This document shows, in pieces, positions 10,590 through 21,436 of a stretch of DNA of 64,000 nt; position 1 is the first letter of the stretch, and each line of letters begins with the position of its first letter. The translations under genes and the position numbers were made by a program. The stretch comes from Gamsiella multidivaricata (Eukaryota > Mortierellomycota > Mortierellomycetes > Mortierellales > Mortierellaceae), in contig NW_026251762.1 in the NCBI RefSeq assembly GCF_025024155.1, forward strand, positions 207,228 to 271,227, given 5' to 3'. Below the pieces are notes generated by a model. That model did no database searches. It worked only from the letters and a program-made list of their open reading frames with translations, and was not told the DNA's origin.

Positions 10590-11774
10590 ATGCCGAAACA
10601 GTTATCCATGGAAGAAAAAGGTGTTATCATTGGAATGAGTCTAGCGGGGATGAGCCATACGGAAATTGCAGCGAAGTGTAACACACCCAGGCCCATGATG
10701 ACTGCGAAGTATATATGAACCAGAAGTCAATGAGAACAAGAGAGGGATCTTTAATATTAATCCACCGAGAACATTATATGTTACTCGGTGGCTTAAGTAA
10801 ATTGATAGGACTCGCTGGATCTAATTAAATACACGCGGTGGCAGCATGTAATATGGCTATATGCCACAATGACCAATATTATTCACATCTACCATCAAAG
10901 AGGCACCACTGCACACGCCCCAGTTCCTGGACGGCCAAGAGCGCTCAGTGAGAGAGACATTAGGAGTATGATACGCAATACAAAGCTTGAAAGACGTGTC
11001 ACTCTACAGGATATCACCAACATGGTACCCCATGAAGTGAGCGAAGGCACCGTTCGGAGAGCGCTCCATTCAGCTGGCATTTTCAGCCGGGTAGCCGCAA
11101 AGAAACCCTATCTCAGCGACGTTCACAAGGACAAGCGACTCGCATTTATGCGGAGGTACAGCAAATGGACAACGGAGCAATGGTCAAGGGTAGTATGGAC
11201 TGATGAGTCAACATTCGAGGTTGGAGAGAATTTTCGCCAGATTCGAGTTTGGCGAACAGCGGAGGAGAAGTACGATGACAATTGCCTCGCACCCACATTC
11301 AAGAGCGGTAGGACCTCCCTCATGGTCTGGGGCGCATTTACAGCTACTAAGAAGTCCAGGCTGGTTGTTTTTGAGCGAGGACGTCGCGACGGACAGTGCT
11401 TCGTGGAGGATGTGTATGAGGGTGAATTGCTTAGGTTTATGACGGAGGTACAGGATGGAATCCTCATGGAAGATGGTGTCCCAGTGCACAGCTGCGCGCT
11501 GTCAAAGAGTTGGCGCCAAGTGCACGGCTTTCGCAAGATAGAGGACTGGCCAGCCAATTCCCCAGATTTGAACCCCATCGAGCATGTTTGGTCCCTCCTT
11601 GGTACTGCCCTCAATCGACGACGAAGTCAAACTCGGGACATTGCAACCCTGATGAGAGCTCTAGTGGAGGAGTGGAATGCTTTACCACAAGAACAGCTGG
11701 CAAGGCTAGTCGACACGATGCCCCAGAGACTGGAATTCGTGAAAAAGCACAGAGGTGGTAATGGCAGATATTGA
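10590..11774 (+). pseudogene. Tc1/mariner transposase, interrupted in its helix-turn-helix
   Basis: Cuts and pastes the surrounding element. The first helix-turn-helix starts at ATG 10590 (MPKQLSMEEKGVIIGMSLAG) and breaks after CNTPRP at about 10697. It resumes at 10869 with MTNIIHIYHQRG, then the GRPR box (PGRPRALSERD). The catalytic triad is visible: D in WTDEST, D in LMEDGVPVHS, E in WPANSPDLNPIEHVW, giving 35 residues between the second and third acids (Tc1 is usually 34). The open part is 301 residues, near full length, to 11774. The roughly 170 bp between the two halves has stop codons, no clear splice acceptor before 10869, and an 8-bp hairpin (CCACCGAG/CTCGGTGG). I read it as a disrupting insertion, though an unrecognised intron is possible. 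Confidence 0.75.
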
Positions 11775-11940
11775 GCGAGCCACAACCCTCTCCTTCAGCA
11801 TAAACCACCCTGATATTCACCAAAGATGTTCCCCCAGAGCCCTTCGATAGACATGAAGAATTTCATAGCGACTGCATAACTCTTTAGGTGTGTTGTATAT
11901 AGGTAATTTGAAAAAGAATGCGCAAAAGCATAGGTAAAAG

Positions 11941-11974
11941 TTATGATTCACTAATTAGTTTTGTTAGGTGACTG
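11941..11974 (-). repeat. Right terminal inverted repeat of the Tc1/mariner element
   Basis: 34 bp partner of 10478-10511, ending GGTGACTG directly before the TA duplication. Confidence 0.93.
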
Positions 11975-11976
11975 TA

Positions 11977-12361
11977 CATTCGTGGTTTCTGTCATCCGCG
12001 GCAATATGCCTAGCTCTCCTCACGAAATTGATTGATTGCTTCGTATATCTTATTGTAGTTGGAGCAGGAAAAAGAGAACCTCCCTCTCGGGTTTCTTATC
12101 AAGTACGTTTATATTAGGGGAGTCATTCATCGAGCGCGTATAAAGACTTCTCAAAAACTAAGGATGTTATAAAGAGCGTGGAGGAATGGATCAAACGAAT
12201 CGGAAAAGGCAAAGACAAAGGAATATTCTTGGATACCATTGACAACGAGCCACAGTAATTCATAATCCCCTGGTACTCAGCTTTTCTCTTGCTCTCTCGG
12301 TACTTTTTTATCCATCTGTCTACGTCTCTGTTGCTGCTACTTATTCTCCCTTCAACAGAAT
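11977..12361. other. Flank of the MULE relic, no gene seen
   Basis: No terminal repeat of the MULE can be identified in this stretch, and no exon or RNA gene is recognised. Confidence 0.35.
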
Positions 12362-13665
12362 ATGAATGAGAATAGGCTGATAGTTTGCATGGGCTCCACA
12401 CATAAGGCTGTTAAATCTCTGAGGCCTATCGAGGACGAGTCGCCTGGAAACTCTCCTGTATACACGTCTGTATATCTATTTACGATCCTTGTAAAAGACT
12501 GCCAAGTCCATCGAGGGATCCCTATTGCATATATGATTACCAGCTCTGAATCAAAATATGGTCATTCGTTGAGTATGTTTATTTATGAATAGTCTTTATG
12601 AGAAAATAGTTCATGATAGACTATTCAGTAGTCTAATCCTAGGCGCTGAAGGCAGTGTTTCTTAATTCATCGATATATTATTGCCACTTCCATCCCGGCC
12701 AACTTTGGGGACACCGTCTCCGCAAATCTACCAGTGTATGTAACACGAAACCAAGATTTCATTTTGTTGCACTGCATGCAAGACACTGAACCGTGCGAAA
12801 CCTTGTTCGCATCGTTAGGTGAAGGAATGTGATGAGACGCGCTGGATGCGACCTTTGCTGAACAAGGTTCACGCTTCAGAGTCCAAGGAAAAACTGCTCG
12901 AGCTACGGAATGAGTTCAAGGGCCAGCATGCGCAAAAAGTCATCTTAATTCGTTATATCGAGAGGAAATGGATGAACGGTGAATCTATGCCAACCTGGGT
13001 GAATTTTGCTCCTTTTTGACGTTATCTTCAGAATTATCAGCATGTGGACACGAATAACTTGGTGGAAAGCTGGCATAAAACGCCCAAGAAAGTTCATCTG
13101 GGCAACGAGCGCAATGTTTGCGCAGATTATCTTATCTTCTTGCTATACAATATCATAAAGACTGACTTTCGAGTCACCTACCTCAAGACCAGGAAGGGAC
13201 TATTGCCTGTGGAGCTGTCAGCGTATGACAAAATGAAGAAGGCCAAGGCGATGAATTTGGAACTCTCTCTTGCGAAGGATATGATTACAGAAAAGATGGA
13301 CGAGTTTAAGGTGCGTACTCTTCGTGTGATAGATCTGATATTCTTCCCTGCGGTTCTAATTCTTTCTCTTCTACATATCTGCAGCTTGAGGTGAAATCAT
13401 TTACTTCAACTGAAGTTCAATACTCCGTTGTCGCCGACATGGAAAGAAGTTTTCTTCTTTCTTGTTCCTGTGACGATTACGAAAAGCATAGGATCCCTTG
13501 TATTTATATTTGGTGAAAAGGATATACAACGTCTTCGAAATCAACTACGACTCTATGCTTTCGCCTAAGCCAGCCCATCACACTACGGACAACATGGAAA
13601 GTATGGATGAGTTTGGTCCTCCCCTGCAACAGTCTATTTCCCAACACTTAACTTACAAGCGTCAA
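12362..13665 (+). pseudogene. MULE/FAR1-like transposase with SWIM finger, inactivated
   Basis: Homologous along its length to the better-preserved MULE at the right edge (62218-64000). The first catalytic motif is CMGSTHK at about 12390, where the family has DSTH: the Asp is now Gly (GGC). Next come LFTILVKDCQVHRGIPIAYM, a diverged SIYYCHFHPGQLWGHRL (about 12670-12720), MRPLLNKVHASESKEKLLEL (12840), and NNLVESWHKTPKKVHLGNER (13050). Then comes the SWIM finger CSCDDYEKHRIPC at about 13460-13500. The CxH histidine is missing: a few-base deletion shifts the frame so that the next residues YLVKRIYNVFEI lie in another frame. The C-terminal stretch DEFGPPLQQSISQ resembles the other MULE's GPPLEEFLSP. 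Loss of the catalytic Asp and of the SWIM histidine means it is inactive. Confidence 0.75.
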
Positions 13666-13836
13666 GGATTAGCCCACGTCAATTCAAAATCTGATGTTAC
13701 CGTCGCCACATTTTCCTTTCGAGGCAGCCGAGACACCTTCCATATTGGGAAAACTGGCCACTCCAAACGAGACGGGCAACATCAGCAATCGCATCAGCAA
13801 TCGCATCAGCGTGCCACTGCTTACCACCAGTACAAC

Positions 13837-16333
13837 ATGACGATCATCGTACCTCCCAAAGATTCCGCCTATGCATCTTACATAGTTGGTCGAAACCTCA
13901 ACGATTTCTCCGCCATCAGCTTCTTTAAATTCCTAAACTTTCCATCAGATCGCCGACAGGTCGCGAGCAAAGTGTGGTTTGAAGTCATCGCCCTCGTTGG
14001 CGAGCAATGCCCAAAGAAAGCTAAAGGACTACGGCACCAGTGGAGCACTACCAAAGAGAAGAGGAAATCTTATTGGAGCAACAAGGAAGACATGGAGAAG
14101 AAGGTGGTTATGTTTTTGCGCTTGAAATTGTAGCTGGACAAAATTAATGAACGAAGGCTTAATATCCCATTATTCCATTATGCTTTCACTCAAATAGGTC
14201 AAACATTTAGCAGCTTTGGAGGACTATGCCCGGCATCAAATTTTGGTTGCAGCACGGAAAGTGGATGTCGACACTGAGATCCTCGTCCACAACTTCATCG
14301 CAGGTATGCGCGCCTGATATACCATAATTGAAAAATAAAGAATCACCAATCTTATTCTTCTATTAATAGCCCCATCACCTAGCGCCAGAAAGCTCGACTC
14401 GCGTCGTCAATCTTTGTCTGCAGCGGAAAGCCATGTGGAGAATCGTGTAGCAGGTGTGCGGTCATCTACACCGGTTGTTGGGCTGTCTTGAAGCTGAAGA
14501 ATCTCCGTCTTACTCTGAATGCCTATTTCTCTTTCTCTATCCAATAGCTCCCTTGGGGTCACCACGTTTATCTGTGAGGAAACGGAGCAGGACGTCATTC
14601 AGTGCTGGTTCCCAAACTGTCGCTTCTAAGCGAAGGCTTAGTGAGCCCTGCCATTCCATAATCGAGTCTGCCATCCACATGGTAGGCAACTTGTTTTCTG
14701 CCTCATTGCATTAATGGATATGGGTATCTGTCACACTAATGTATTCTAGGCTCTGTTTCATAGTACTCAGGGTGGGATGTGGAGTTGCCCATACTGAACG
14801 AGTCATATTCTGAGGAGATCGGTAGTAAAAACAAAGAGATGCTATTCAAGATTGCATTGAAGAACCTCCATGATGTCCAGCGTATGAACAGGATCCCCTC
14901 TTTCGATAAAGGTCGATGTCTGCAGTACAAGGACGCGTTGTAAGCTATCAGTTTATGTTTGTCTCTCTCCTTTTCGTTCATCACTACTTATATCATTCCT
15001 TCGTATAATTATAATAGCGTGGCTCTGTCCGGAATTTGGAATTTATTTTCCCAAAATGCCAGCGACCATTTTGACCCTGCACAGTCAAAGGAAGCTCAAG
15101 ATCTGTGCTTACTCCCGCATCTGGATGCGAAGATTCCTGGAATAGATCTCATTGTTCAGCCGCTAATAGACAAGCTCAACGACGGGTCATCCCTGCAGGA
15201 ACTGTTGGAGCACACCTATAAGTTGCAGTACGAACTCCCCGCTCAGAGACTCAATCTTCGTGTGCTTCAGACAATGTATGACTTCCGGATAATGTCGGTG
15301 ACATGTCGGTGTTCTTTTGCTTCTGCTATTAACCCCTCCCTCGCTGAGAAAGCCTCATGCATGTCATTAGGCCTCTAACTGGACCTAAGGCGCTATCTGA
15401 GGCGGACGCATTGCTCCTCTGGGCATCGGTATTCAAAGACGGTTTGCCTTTGGACACTGCATTGAGCTTGCACCTGTATGTTACTACATATACACTTTAT
15501 ATTCGCACTCGGGAGTTGGACAATGTCGGGTTTCCAGGTTCCCATATTTTCTTTAATCAACTATCTTTGTAGTGGTGACCAAGGCTGCGCCGCAACCACG
15601 TTGTCCAAGTCAGCACTTGCAGAGGCCTTTGATACTGACAACGCTACACGGAAGTGCGACTGCATCCTTGCTGTAGACGGCCTGGAGGTCGGCAATTTTG
15701 AGGCAAAACGTGAGAGTTCCAGCTCCATTGACATCGCTATTCAGATGCGAAAGAATGCCAAAATCAACAAGAGTATCTTGCTGGAACTCGAGAAGTACGG
15801 GTTAGAATGTCCTCCCATTTTGAACATTCAAGGTATGGTTAGTATTGAAAATACAAGGACGAAGTAAGAAAATAATAGTATCTAACGTCTCTTTAATCTT
15901 GATAACTTCTTGGTAGGTATGACAGCGACAGTGTCCAAAATAACTAGATACCAAGACATATGGGTGCTTGGAATGGCATGCCCCACACTTGCACTGCCAA
16001 GAACAGGCGCACACGTCCGCTTCTTTCTAGAGAAAGATGTTTACGTGTTGTTCAGATTGCTGGTAAAAATCATGGAGTGTATTTGCTTAGTGTTTCATTG
16101 CTGAGAGGATGCGTACTAAGCCCTTGTTCGTTTATTCCACAACGTAGAATAACTATCATTCGTATGCACAGAATGCATTCCTCGCAAAGCAGCGGTATGA
16201 ATACCACAATCAGACATTGGCACAGGAGGCAGCAGAGTCCGCCTATCCGAAAGAGGGCCTAGCAACAATGGAGTGGGAGAGAGTAGTTCTGCACTCCCCA
16301 TCCAAGCCCGTCACGGCGAAGGAGAACGGATGA
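13837..16333 (+). CDS. PD-(D/E)XK nuclease-like protein of a fungal multigene family
   Basis: About nine exons can be joined in frame. Exon 1 (ATG 13837) encodes YIVGRNLNDFSAISFFKFLN and a short basic, Trp-containing domain. After Ser/Arg-rich linkers a helical region follows (WNLFSQNASDHFDPAQSKEA; about 15050). The putative core is KCDCILAVDGLEVGNFEAKR (about 15660): an Asp, then Glu-x-Lys, as in PD-(D/E)XK nucleases. It is followed by IQMRKNAKINKSILLELEKY. The last exon, after the acceptor AACGTAG near 16146, reads NNYHSYAQNAFLAKQRYEYH and ends at TGA 16331-16333. From memory, this arrangement (a D...ExK core followed by a Q-x-RKN helix) recurs in large families of Mucoromycota proteins, possibly linked to mobile elements; I cannot verify that here. 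No inactivating mutation is seen once introns are removed. Some exon edges (14460-14570, 14757) are uncertain. Confidence 0.55.
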
Positions 16334-16408
16334 GGAGGCATAAGTCTGCACCCATTTGCTCCATAACGTCAATATACATACATAGCCAAGATGTTCATGT
16401 AAAGCTCT

Positions 16409-17539
16409 TTATTCGTCTGACCCATCCTCGACTTCCGAAACGCCCTTACCTGTTCGTATGATCAGTGTTAATGCGGATTTATTTCCTTGGCCGACAAGAA
16501 CTGTCTTCACCGTCAGCGGTCGAATTTCTTTTCGTCGTGTTGCAACAAATGCCTTTGAAGGGGCTCCAGAGGATGGTCCTCCATAATCGGCATCCGATGT
16601 ACCTCCATCACCACTCAACTCAATACAATACTCGAAACCTGATATGCCTCCATTATCGCTCAACTCATTACCATAATTATCATCTGCATTGTAATTCTAC
16701 GCACAACAACATAAGGACCTTCATACTCGGGCGTCAATTTGTCACCCAAGATAGGATCGAGAGTCATAACCTTGGCTTTATCAGGGAACTCGTTGTGCAG
16801 TACCGTTCTGTTGAATCGTTCAATCATTCTCTTCAGAGTGGCACGCGACTTAGCGCTTACAGCTGGGAAAACAACTTCGGTGATGTATTGAAGTCGCTCC
16901 AAGAGTACACTATGGGGCAATCGTTCATCCTTGTCATTTGAAAAAATTATAGAAACCGTTGAAACGTCTGGCAAAAAATAACGAGAAGGGTGAAGAGTTG
17001 TGCAATGCAACAATCCTCGTACCCATGTTTAACTGGGCATGGTGATATGTCTGTCCCAACTTCGTTTCTTCATTTTGATCTCTTTACGGATAATATTGAC
17101 AGCTGTCTTGGCGTGGTTCTCGGCTACGCCGTTAGCTCATGGATGGTAAGGAGTGACCAACCGATGTTGTACACCTATCTCTGTGATCATTTCCGTTGTC
17201 CGACTGCAAAATGCGAGGAAAACCAATGATGGTAAATATCTTAAATAGTCTGTGCGCTACGGTTGCTGCTGTCTTATTCTTCATGAGTACGAGAAATTCG
17301 AACCAAGTGCAGATATCTACTACCATGAGCAACATGGTGTTCCCTTTGGCACTTTCTGGGGAAGGCCCCTGCCTTGATCTCTTTCCGAAACTCTGTCCAA
17401 CGATCTGGAAAAAAGAGGAAGAGTCAATAGCCTTGGAGACTTTGGAGACGATTGGGAGGCTGCAGAAGAAGGTTAAGCTATTGTAGAGCCAGATCAGACA
17501 ATTGCGAACGGCCTCGCCTTCCAGCAATACGTTTTTCAA
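16409..17539 (-). pseudogene. Ty3/gypsy retrotransposon integrase remnant
   Basis: The integrase catalytic core is readable at about 17345-17180: TMLLMVVDICTWFEFLVLMK with the first Asp, then TAATVAHRLFKIFTIIGFPR and SDNGN with the second Asp. The frame then breaks. Further 3', after other frame shifts, the integrase C-terminal part reads KLTPEYEGPYVVVRR (about 16735). No reverse transcriptase, gag or LTR could be recognised around it, so only part of pol survives. Confidence 0.7.
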
Positions 17540-17564
17540 TCAAACAACATAAACAGCTTTTAGA

Positions 17565-18206
17565 AAAAAGGTGTCTGTCGAGGAGCGTAGAGCAGTACTT
17601 CATTGCTACGAGTTTTGCAATGGAGAAAAAGAGAACGCGAAACTTGTTACGACATCGGATCCTTTTTTACGAACGGCTTATTACATGAGATTCTCACTCA
17701 ATACCGTCAAGAGTATCGTGTTGAGAAAGGATAGCGGAGACGTTCGAGGCAAGCATCCACGCTGCAATCACACTCTATCGTTTGCTTCAGGCCTTTGACG
17801 AATCCCAACGGAAATGAACATCAAGGGACGCTGTTAACCTTCGAGTCTATTTCAGCAGTATCAAGATGCTATTCGCGGATCAGGTCAATTTTCCAAGCAA
17901 GGAAACGATTCGCTTGTTGATGAAGAAAATAGATTTCCGTTATCAGGATGTCGGAAACACTAGGAATTTTGTCGAGACCGGGGATATCAAGGCCAAAAGG
18001 CGGCGCTACCTTCAATAGCGACGCTCCGACAAGTATAAGGATGCCGTGTTTGTGTATATGGACGAATTCTACTGTAACCAAAACCATAGAGGTTGGCTAT
18101 TTTGAGCGATCCATTCCTTTGTCGATCTCTCGGTTCAGAAGATAATGCAACGGAGACAGAAGACGCGTCAAACTGATTGCTCCGCAGGGTTTATTCTGTG
18201 TGCACG
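17565..18206 (+). pseudogene. DDE transposase remnant (different family from the two Tc1 elements)
   Basis: The start of a helix-turn-helix region reads VSVEERRAVLHCYEFCNGEK and RTAYYMRFSLNTVKSIVLRK (17570-17725). Downstream, in another frame, come IDFRYQDVGNTRNFVETGD, an in-frame TAG, then VFVYMDEFYCNQNH (about 18045-18090) with the expected first catalytic Asp. The frame then ends in TGA. The remaining catalytic region is lost. At least two stops and several frame changes are present. Confidence 0.55.
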
Positions 18207-19262
18207 AATAAAAGATTTGACGCGAGCTAGCCTCAATCATAGACGGAGATATATGAGCTATCAACCACACCCTGTCCTCTTATTTCCCCGCATCTATCAA
18301 GGCCCGTCGAAACATAAGGCTTCGCGTTCTTGGTAGTGCATGCATGCGTAAATGCCTATAAAATCCGTGCCTTTTGGCAACTCTCCACCCCTTCATTTCG
18401 CCGAAGCACACCTTTGACTTTATCAGTCCTTCACCTTCACATTCCCACTTTCTCCTACAGAACCATGCTGCAATGCAAAGCCTGAGTTTTATCCCTGATC
18501 TCGGGTGGCATACGAAAGCCTTGAATGTCCTACAGGCCCTGGCCCAACACGCCCAGTCCGCACTTTTTTTCTAAGCTATCCCCCATCCTAGTGCCGCCAG
18601 CACCGCTATCACCGCCAGTCAACAAGCACTGAAGTCATCTTCAAGCTCTCGACATCCGAGAACGATGCCCCGGAGGCTCCCAAAGTGAAATGATTATGGT
18701 AAGATGAAGACGAATATGGAAAGGTTGTTTCAGTGCTCTGGTATTTTATTCTATATAGGTTAAAGGACTGAATTAAAAACTGCCGCCTTTCAGCTATCGC
18801 TACCATCAAATAAATTGGCCATGCTGAACCCATTGGTTTTATTAATGACGTGCTACTGTTTGGCGCGAAGATGTTCTCACAATGGTGTCTGGGCCCTGAA
18901 TTCTATATTCTATATAATCATTTCACATCGCAACAACCACAGCGGGTGCTTAGTCTAAGGTATGATGGATGATAACCGTGGTGATTCGATGACTTAGACG
19001 GGTTGATTTGGGGGATTACCACAGCGGAAGCCGATCTATAATGTGTCACTTCTTTTCTTTATTTTCTGCACCGAAAATTCAAAGCAAATAGACAAAGGAA
19101 ATAAAGAAAAACGAAGACAAAACTACTCGCATGCTCTGAATACACCTCATCATCTTTTCTTTCGCACCGGAACTCATCCTGCTATACGAACAGAATTTCG
19201 ACACACTGCAGTGTAGGGGGTCTACTAACGGGTTCTTTAACTTCTACCATTGGTTCTATTTA
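18207..19262. other. Gene-poor stretch, nothing recognised
   Basis: Contains short open frames rich in Ser, Pro and His (around 18375-18575) without splice support or homology I can see. It ends at the TA target of the second Tc1-like element. Confidence 0.4.
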
Positions 19263-19482
19263 CAGTGCGCAACAAAAAGTTCATGTGTTTTTTTTTTTTG
19301 CAAAATTCGAGTTTTCTCTTTATAACTCCGCGTTCGTGCATTTGATTGCTCTATAAGTTCGGAGAACTATACCCTGGTATTACATCCAGCACTGTGTGAG
19401 TTTCGAAAAGGATCTGATTACACTATGGATTTCTATGCGATTTTAAAGTCTCATGTCCATATGAACTTTATTTTCTGGATAT
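19263..19482 (+). repeat. Left long terminal inverted repeat
   Basis: About 220 bp. It contains a T-run at about 19290 that is longer than in the right copy, and ends near ATGAACTTTATTTTCTGGAT. Confidence 0.88.
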
Positions 19483-19599
19483 AAGAACTCCATCCTCCAT
19501 GGTTCCGTTCTCTAAACTTTACACCTCCAATCTTCGATTGAACACTACTACAACACTTCACTCCCCTTCATATTCACTCTCACCAACTTACTCCTGAAC

Positions 19600-20619
19600 A
19601 TGAAGTCCCTGCCGGAATCAACCAAAGTGAAAGCATTTGCGCTCCTCAAACAAGGAAAAACCGTTCGTGAGATTTCCCAAACCCTCCGTATATCGATCGG
19701 AATGGTATCCAAGATTAGGGGACTATACAAGTACTACATTCCCATCAAGAAAAGAGGCAGGCCTTCAAAGGTTTCCAAAACCACGAAGACTCTTTTAGCC
19801 CGAAAAATGTCAACCGGAAAACTTTTAACTCCACATGACGGTCAGGAACTTGTCCTTTCGACACAAGGTGTTCAGGTCCATGTACAGACCATCCGGAGCT
19901 ATCTTAGACAGCAAGGGTTGAAAGGATACGTCAAGCCTAAGAAGCCTGATATGACGGACGATCAAATCGAGAATCGGTACAAATTCGCTCGCGACCATTT
20001 ACATTGGACTGCCGAGCAATGGCGTGATATAATGTTCTCAGGCGAAAGCATAATTAGCAAGATAGGGTCCTTGGGAAGTGAGTTCTACTACAAAAAGCCC
20101 GAAGACAAAACGCTCAGGACATTTCAAACCAACAAAACCAAGCAAAGTGGCGGTGGCAAAATGATGATCTGGAGTTGCATCACCTATTACGGCGTAGGGG
20201 ATACCTGTTGGACCCGGGGCAGGATCACCGCTGAGGCGTACGTGGATGTCCTCAATTCCTATGTTCTCCAATCCAGGGATTGGTATGACATGGATCCGAC
20301 AAAATTTGCTTTTCAGCATGACAATGCCAAGGTCCATATCGCAAAAGCCGTCAAGAAGTTCCTTTCCAAGGCCAAGATCAAAATCCTGCAGTGGCCTGCC
20401 AACTCAGCAGACCTTAATCCGGTCGAGCATGTGTGGACGCATATTAAACGCAAGATCGGACATTACCCAAAGGCACCAGCGAACATGGAGGAGTTATGGG
20501 AGAGAGTGCAGGACATATGGACAAATATTCCCATAGACTTTATCCATAAACTGTACGACAGCATGCCTCAGCGCATCGCGATGGTCTACAGAAGTAAAGG
20601 AGGCCCTATCGAGCATTAA
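19600..20619 (+). CDS. Tc1-like transposase, full length but first catalytic Asp replaced by Gly
   Basis: 339 residues, the usual Tc1 length. The N-terminal helix-turn-helix reads VKAFALLKQGKTVREISQTL, followed by the basic KKRGRPSK box and a second HTH (VQVHVQTIRSYLRQQGLKGY). Catalytic core: the first motif is MFSGESII where the family has SDES (Gly codon GGC); the second Asp is in FQHDNAKVH; the Glu is in WPANSADLNPVEHVW, with exactly 34 residues between them (DD34E spacing). The ATG at 19600 follows a short A/C-rich leader and is the first in frame. The frame is otherwise open, so the loss of the first metal-binding Asp may be recent. It probably encodes a protein that binds the repeats but cannot cut. 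Confidence 0.85.
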   Translation: MKSLPESTKVKAFALLKQGKTVREISQTLRISIGMVSKIRGLYKYYIPIKKRGRPSKVSKTTKTLLARKMSTGKLLTPHDGQELVLSTQGVQVHVQTIRSYLRQQGLKGYVKPKKPDMTDDQIENRYKFARDHLHWTAEQWRDIMFSGESIISKIGSLGSEFYYKKPEDKTLRTFQTNKTKQSGGGKMMIWSCITYYGVGDTCWTRGRITAEAYVDVLNSYVLQSRDWYDMDPTKFAFQHDNAKVHIAKAVKKFLSKAKIKILQWPANSADLNPVEHVWTHIKRKIGHYPKAPANMEELWERVQDIWTNIPIDFIHKLYDSMPQRIAMVYRSKGGPIEH

Positions 20620-20665
20620 AGGAAGAAAGATCGGGGATATCAATAAAGGAATTGACAATCAACAT

Positions 20666-20879
20666 TTATCCAAAAAATAAAGTTCATATGGACATGCGAC
20701 TTTAAAATCGCATAGAAATCCATAGTGTAAGCAGATCCTTTTCGCAACTCACACAGTGATGGATGTAATACCAAGGTATAGTTCTCCGAAGTTCTGGAGC
20801 AATCAAATGTACGAACGCGGAGTTATAAAGAAAAAACTCGAATTTTGCAAAAAACATATGAACTTTTTGTTGCGCACAG
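20666..20879 (-). repeat. Right long terminal inverted repeat
   Basis: About 214 bp, partner of 19263-19482. The reverse complement reads through the same landmarks (AACTCCGCGTTCGT, TGGTATTACATCCA, ATTTCTATGCGATTTTAAAG). Confidence 0.88.
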
Positions 20880-21112
20880 TAGTTCTTTTACAGTTGTATG
20901 GAGTAAGGAAACTCCCAGTCTGAATACAAGGGTCTAACGCACAACTACGCAAACTGGATAATAAATTGCCTGTTGCGATGTTTTTTAATCCTTCTATGGT
21001 GGTTCTTTCTACTACCAAACGTTGGATTTAAAGGAGACCAGTGTTGATCTTTATTCAAGGGTTAAAACGTAGCTATGCCTAGATAACTCTCAGGCCTTTG
21101 ATTTGAACGGCT

Positions 21113-21436
21113 TTAACACAAATTGTGTCCCGGGATGCATTCAGCCCGAGCAGTACACTGGCAGTCGGCAGCTGGAGGTGTTTTGTCAGTGGAGCAGTGT
21201 GTGCTTGGCACACCCTTATAGGTGCCATCTGGGAGATATACCGGACATATTAATCTTCCATTGTTTTGATTACAGGAACAAGCATGTCTGCAAGCATAGC
21301 CGAGGGGACCGTCGGAGCAGAATAGGTCATATACCACTGCTACGTCTATCCCAATATCGGTGGAATTAATCGGGCGCCCTCTTGCAACGCAAACGCACGC
21401 GGCTAATAAGACGTTGACCAATAGAGGTAATTGCAT
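21113..21436 (-). CDS. Small secreted cysteine-rich protein
   Basis: A 107-residue protein if started at the second Met (MQLPLLVNVLLAACVCVARG), which gives a clean signal peptide. An upstream in-frame ATG at 21481 would add 15 residues. After the predicted signal there are ten cysteines (YDLFCSD, YACRHACSC, LICPVYL, THCST, DCQCTARAEC, NLC), enough for five disulphides, and no recognised domain. It is a single exon ending at 21113. Size, secretion signal and cysteine content fit effector-like or antimicrobial-type small secreted proteins, but no function can be assigned. It lies alone between repeat-derived stretches. Confidence 0.55.
   Translation of the reverse strand: MQLPLLVNVLLAACVCVARGRPINSTDIGIDVAVVYDLFCSDGPLGYACRHACSCNQNNGRLICPVYLPDGTYKGVPSTHCSTDKTPPAADCQCTARAECIPGHNLC

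Larger units (their letters stand above)
10478..11974 (+). mobile_element. Tc1/mariner transposon, 1497 bp, TA target site
   Basis: The ends are perfect apart from one base: CAGTCACCTAACAAAACTAA at the left and its reverse complement at the right, within 34-bp terminal inverted repeats. Both ends are flanked by TA (10476-10477 and 11975-11976), the classic mariner target duplication. The element encodes one DDE transposase on the plus strand. Intact ends suggest it could still be moved by a related transposase. Confidence 0.93.
19263..20879 (+). mobile_element. Tc1-like transposon with long (about 215 bp) inverted repeats
   Basis: The left end CAGTGCGCAACAAAAAGTTC and the reverse complement of the right end CTGTGCGCAACAAAAAGTTC match over more than 200 bp with scattered differences. 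Both sides are flanked by TA (19261-19262 and 20880-20881). The element is 1617 bp and carries a single uninterrupted transposase frame. The long repeats distinguish it from the 34-bp-TIR element at 10478. Confidence 0.92.
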
